The notes below the pieces were generated by a model that made no database searches, had not been told where the DNA came from, and saw only the letters and a program-made list of their open reading frames with translations. Below are positions 60,027-64,000 of a stretch of 64,000 nucleotides of DNA, piece by piece. Position 1 is the first letter of the stretch. Every line of letters begins with the position of its first letter. The DNA comes from Capsicum annuum (lineage: Eukaryota > Streptophyta > Magnoliopsida > Solanales > Solanaceae), in NCBI RefSeq assembly GCF_002878395.1, contig NW_025841092.1:55198-119197 (forward strand), read 5' to 3'. The position numbers were made by a program, and so were the translations under genes.

Positions 60027-61090
60027 ATTGCTCCTAAGAGAACTAACAGAAGAAGAAATGGAAACCAGCAAGCACCACTGCCAGGTCTCGAAGACCCTTT
60101 AAATGAGCAAGTCTAAAATACTGAGTTTAGGGTTACTTTCACCATACTAGCCCTATCTATGACTGATCAAAACAACAAGTAATCTATTTCCCTAGCCAAC
60201 CTAATAGTGAATACAACAACATCTAGAATATGGGATTTCACTCGAATTAATCTTCCAATATTCTTTGGGTCTAAGTCCGAGGAGGATCCATAGGAGTTTT
60301 TAGATAGTGTTAAGAAAGTGACAGAAATTATGGGTGTCACTTTAAGTAAAAGTGTTGATTTGTCTGCTTACCAATTAAAAGGAGTGGATTACACTTGGTA
60401 TAATTAGTGAAAGAAAGATTGAGGTGTAGATGCAAGGTAGTAGAGTGGGACGAGTTTGCTACTGCATTTCTTGATAGGTTCTTTTTACTTAAGTTGAGGT
60501 AATCCAAAGTTCTTGAGTTCATCAAATTAAAGTAGGGTAGTATGAGTGTTAAGAATTATTCTCTTAAGTTTACTTAGTTGGCATGGTATTCTCCAATTAT
60601 GCTGGCCGATTTTAGGCCCCAAATAAGTAAGTTTGTGTCTGGTGTTTTTGAGGATGTGGTTAAGAAGTGTAGAATGGCCATGTTGGTTAAGGATATGGAT
60701 ATCTCTCAATTAACGAGTTACGTCCAATAGATCAAAGCGGAGAAGATCAAGGAAAAGGAATAGGAAAATAAGAGGGCTAGAACTAGTAGCTTTAATTTAT
60801 CTTAGCCGAGGTTAGATGGTGGGAATCATTCACAGTTCTCTAAAAATCTTTAGCCTCAACCCCATTTTCTACCAGTGCTCTCGTGCCCAAATTTAGACAG
60901 GATACTCGTGATACAGTGCCAGGCTCTAAGTCCTACAGTAACATGAATAATGATCACACCAACCTAGTTTGCAAAAAATATGGTAGGAACCACAAGGGTG
61001 ACTGCATGACGGGTAGTGATTCTTGTTTTGGGTGCGGCAAGTTAGGCCATATGATAAGTGATTTCCCAATGGTTATGCATAAGGGTAAAA
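60027..61090 (+). pseudogene. gag remnant of E
   Basis: Homologous to B gag. The start codon position reads ATT (60027-60029) before APKRTNRRRN, so initiation is lost. Capsid: RINLPIFFGSKSEEDP, stop, EFLDSVKKVTEIMGV; TAG and TGA replace adjacent Gln and Trp near 60405. The zinc knuckle at 61024-61065 has ligands C-C-H-F. Several TAG codons sit where Gln is expected (near 60728 and 60804). Confidence 0.8.
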
Positions 61091-61179
61091 ATATTTGTCA
61101 GTAGGGTCAAACTAACTCCTCATCAGTTCTAGTAGGTCACTTGACTCAGTAGGGTGCCACTTCTAGTGCAACTAGTAAA

Positions 61180-61790
61180 GAATATCAGAATAAGATTTAT
61201 GCCCTTCAGACTCGATAGGATTAGGAGGATTTTCTTTATATAGTTACTGGTACACTGCAAGTATTTCACCTCTATATTTATGCATTTTTAGACCCATGAG
61301 ACACTTTCATGTGTAACTCCTTTTATAGTAGTAGATTTTGGTGTTAGTCTTAAATTTCTTGAAGAAACCTTCTCAGTTTCTACTCTAGTCGATAGTTTAA
61401 TTATATCCAGATGGGTATACAGGAACTGCCTAGTCACAGTATCGCAAAAAGTCTCTTCAGTTAATCTTGAAAAATTAGAGAGGATTGATTTTTTATGTTA
61501 TTCTTGGCATGGATTGGCTCCACTCTTGCTATGCCTCAGTTGACTATAGAAATAGAGTAGTTTAGTTTCAATTTCCCAATAAGCCAGTCTTGGAATATAG
61601 GGGTAGTACCTCAGTGCCTATAGGTCGGTTGTCTCTTTTCTTTAGGCAAGGAAAATGATTTCCAAGGGTTGCATCTATCATCTTGTTCGAGTCAAAAACT
61701 CATGATTCAAAATTATGATTCTTGAGGCAGTTCCAGTAGTGAATGAATTTCCAATAGTGTTTTTTGAAGATCTGCCTAGAGTTCCTCCCT
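61180..61790 (+). pseudogene. Protease and linker remnant of E
   Basis: YAFLDP followed by TGA near 61290 marks the protease active-site position (DSG elsewhere). FYVILGMDWLHSCYASVDY-type linker near 61495-61545, with a frameshift. Not functional. Confidence 0.65.
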
Positions 61791-63185
61791 AGAGGGAAAT
61801 TAACTTCAGAATAGATCTCCTTTCAGATACCAAGCCTATCTCAATTCTACTTTACATAATGGCTCCAACTGAGCTTAAGAAATTGAAAAAAAATTGAAAT
61901 ATCACTTAGACAAGGGATTTTTTAGGCTAATATTCTCTTTGTAGGGTGCTCCAGTTATATTTGTTCACAAGAAAGATGGTTCTCTCAGAATGTGCATTGA
62001 CTACCGTCAGCTGAACAATGTCATAATCAAGAATAAGTATCCCATCCCTAGGATTGATGACATGTTTGACCAACTTTAGGGTGCCAATTATTTCTCTAAG
62101 ATAGACCCAAATCTGGCTACCATTGGCTTAGAGTCAAAGAATGTGACATCCTAAAGATAATCTTCAGGATTCGGTATGGTCACTTCAAATTTGTAGTTGT
62201 CTTTTGAACTAACGAATGCTCCTATAGCTTTTATGGACATGATGAATAGGTGGTTTAAGCAGTACTTGAACATGTTCATTATAGTCTTTGTAGAAGACAT
62301 CTTCATTTGTTCTCGAAGTGAGGGCGAATATGCAAATCACTTGATGATTATCTTATGGACTCTTAAATATCACTAATTATTTTCTAAGTTCAACAAATGT
62401 GAATTCTGTTTGAAATTAGTAGTGTTACTTGGTCATATTATTTCCGGTAAAGGCATTCTAGTTGATCCTCAAAATATCAAAGCCGTAAAGAATTGGCCTA
62501 GACCCATCTCTCCATCAGAAATCAGGAGTTTCTTGGGTTTAACCAGTTATTATAGATAGTTTGTTGTAGGATTTTCCTCTATTTCTTCTCCCATGTCCAG
62601 ACAGACTCAGAAAAAGTAAAATTCTAATGTTCCAACTTTTGTGAGAAGTTTTAAGAAATTGAAGACTCGACTTACCTCTACTCTAGTTTTGACTCTACTA
62701 AAGGATTCTGATGGTTTTGTAGTATATTGTGATACTTCCAGAGTTGGTCTTGATTGTTTATTGATATAGTAGGGAAAAGCTATAGAATATGCCTCTAGAC
62801 AGCTCAAGCCTCATAAGAAGAACTGCCCGACTCATGATCTTGAGTAGGCAATAGTCGTGTTTGCCTTAAAGATTTGGAGGGAATTATATTTATGGGGTCC
62901 ATGTTGATGTGTTCACTGATCACAAAAGTCTTCAATATGTTTTCAGCCAGAAAGATCTAAATTTTCATCAGAGAAAATGGCTAGAGTTGTTGAAGGATTA
63001 TGATTGAGTTTCTATATCACCTGAGTAAGTCCAATATGGTGGCTTATGCCCTTAGAAGATTGTTCATGGGTTGTGTTTCTCATGTAGAGGATGATAAGAA
63101 AGAGTTAGTTCATGAGGTTCATTAGCTTTCTAGATGATTGGTTGATTCGACTGAAGGTAGTGTTTGGGTTCAGAATGGTTTGAAA
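61791..63185 (+). pseudogene. Reverse transcriptase-RNase H remnant of E
   Basis: RT: TAG for Trp in the SPWGAP block at 61942-61944, [20 protein letters not shown] (61956-62015), TAG for Gln at 62077-62079, active site FVED (near 62285) instead of FIDD. RNase H at 62700-62960 ([25 protein letters not shown] with a frameshift, FTDHKSLQYVF). A tether remnant lies at 63030-63080. Confidence 0.8.
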
Positions 63186-63605
63186 TCTTCATTGGTCATT
63201 TATTTAAAGGAAAATAAAAATAGAGATTCTATTTTTCTTAAGTTGAAGGAGTTCATTCAAAATTAGAAAGTAGAGGTTTTCTCCCAAGTGGGAGGTGGTG
63301 TTCTTTTCTGTCAGGGTAGATTATGTGTTCTAGATGTAGATGACTTGAGGAATTAAATGTTAGTAAAAGCTCTTGGTTCTCGATATTCTATTAAACCAGG
63401 AGCCACTAAGATGTGCCATGATTTGTGGGAAGTCTTTTAGAGGAATTGCATAAAGAAGGATATCATCGAATTCGTGGCTAAGTATCCAAATTTCCAACAA
63501 GTTAAGGTTTAGCACTAGAGGACAAGTGGTATATTTTAGGAATTCAGTATTCCTACTTGGAAGTAGGAAGTGATGAATATGGACTTCATCATAGGGTCAC
63601 CTTTT
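63186..63605 (+). pseudogene. Integrase N-terminal part of E, 3' truncated
   Basis: GVLFCQGRLCVLDVDDLRN-like start, a zinc domain with both Cys lost (KYPNFQQVKV near 63480), a TAG replacing Trp near 63564, and the first catalytic Asp kept (NMDFIIGS near 63580). Homology to B ends at about 63605; the rest of integrase, the chromodomain and the 3' LTR are missing. Confidence 0.75.
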
Positions 63606-64000
63606 ACTCGTTGATAGATGATTTAAGATTTGATTCGGCATCGAGGTAGGCTTTTGACTACTTTTCTCTATGAGACGGTGTTACGGTCATACCTTAGCAT
63701 AGAATAATTAAGATGGATTTAGAATCCTACTATCCTTGTTTATGGACTTTTTTAGTAATAGATTGACATTATGGATCCTTTTGAAATTCAAGAATGGGGG
63801 GTATGAATTGAAATTTTCTTCTATGAGTCGACTACTGACTTCTCACTATTGACTCACCTGCAGATCAGTGCACTTCACAAATAGATTAGATTTAAAATAA
63901 TTAAGAAAGCAAGTAGTAAAATGTAAAGAATAACATAAAGATTTATCTTGGTTCAGAACACCAATGTGGTGCCTACTTCCAATCTCCTTGGGTTTTAAAG
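63606..64000. other. Unassigned sequence at the right edge
   Basis: Not homologous to integrase. Contains a purine run AATGGGGGGTATGAA near 63793-63807, which could be a polypurine tract of another element, and a TTTATCTTGGTTCAGAACAC stretch near 63943. Nothing firm. Confidence 0.3.

Noticed and set aside
2742..63605. Endogenous pararetrovirus (caulimovirid) as source of the RT sequences
   Set aside because: Integrase and chromodomain remnants with flanking LTRs place them in Ty3/gypsy retrotransposons; no movement-protein or coat-type frame was seen.

Overview
The window looks like gene-poor, repeat-packed plant nuclear DNA, most likely from a Solanaceae species. The reasons are plant Ty3/gypsy chromoviruses with initiator tRNA-Met primer sites, an Athila/Tat-type element, RTE-like LINE pieces and a TS/Au-type SINE 3' half. 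I see no intact host gene, no tRNA or rRNA gene and no prokaryotic feature. Almost all open frames belong to decayed retrotransposon gag-pol, which I call pseudogenes. Names used below: H, E1, E2, X, A, B, G, F, C, D and E are labels for individual elements in this window.

Layout: 1-2741 is a minus-strand Athila/Tat-like element (H: internal remnant, primer site, LTR piece). 2742-14303 holds two plus-strand Tekay/Del-like copies of one family in tandem (E1, LTR1, E2, LTR2) that share the middle LTR. 14560-37664 is a three-level nest. An LTR-like sequence X is split by minus-strand element A (same family as E1/E2; 16829-36870, target duplication ATACT). A's 5' LTR is in turn split by plus-strand element B (25239-35636, target duplication ATTCA). 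37683-39900 holds two minus-strand LINE fragments with a SINE between them. 39900-46920 is AT-rich and contains a hAT-like miniature element (40479-41163), a CpG-rich segment (42096-42210) and a solo LTR G (42666-44176, target duplication AATTC). 46924-59640 is a pile of minus-strand LTRs and pol remnants of another chromovirus group (F, C, D). 59640-63600 is a 5'- and 3'-truncated plus-strand chromovirus (E).

No element can act on its own. All six gag zinc knuckles have lost ligand residues, reverse transcriptase or integrase active sites are lost or frame-broken, and stops fall often at Trp and Gln codons, as expected from deamination of methylated cytosine. The observation most worth following is that unrelated LTR families here each carry, within about 185-720 bp of the LTR start (the presumed U3), a cluster of short, family-specific self-complementary words: 10-bp hairpin arms in A, paired 16-bp palindromes in F, a 14-bp palindrome in D, and four 92-bp repeats with hairpins and TGACG cores in G. 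I found no complete new gene system; the candidate novelty lies in these LTR modules.
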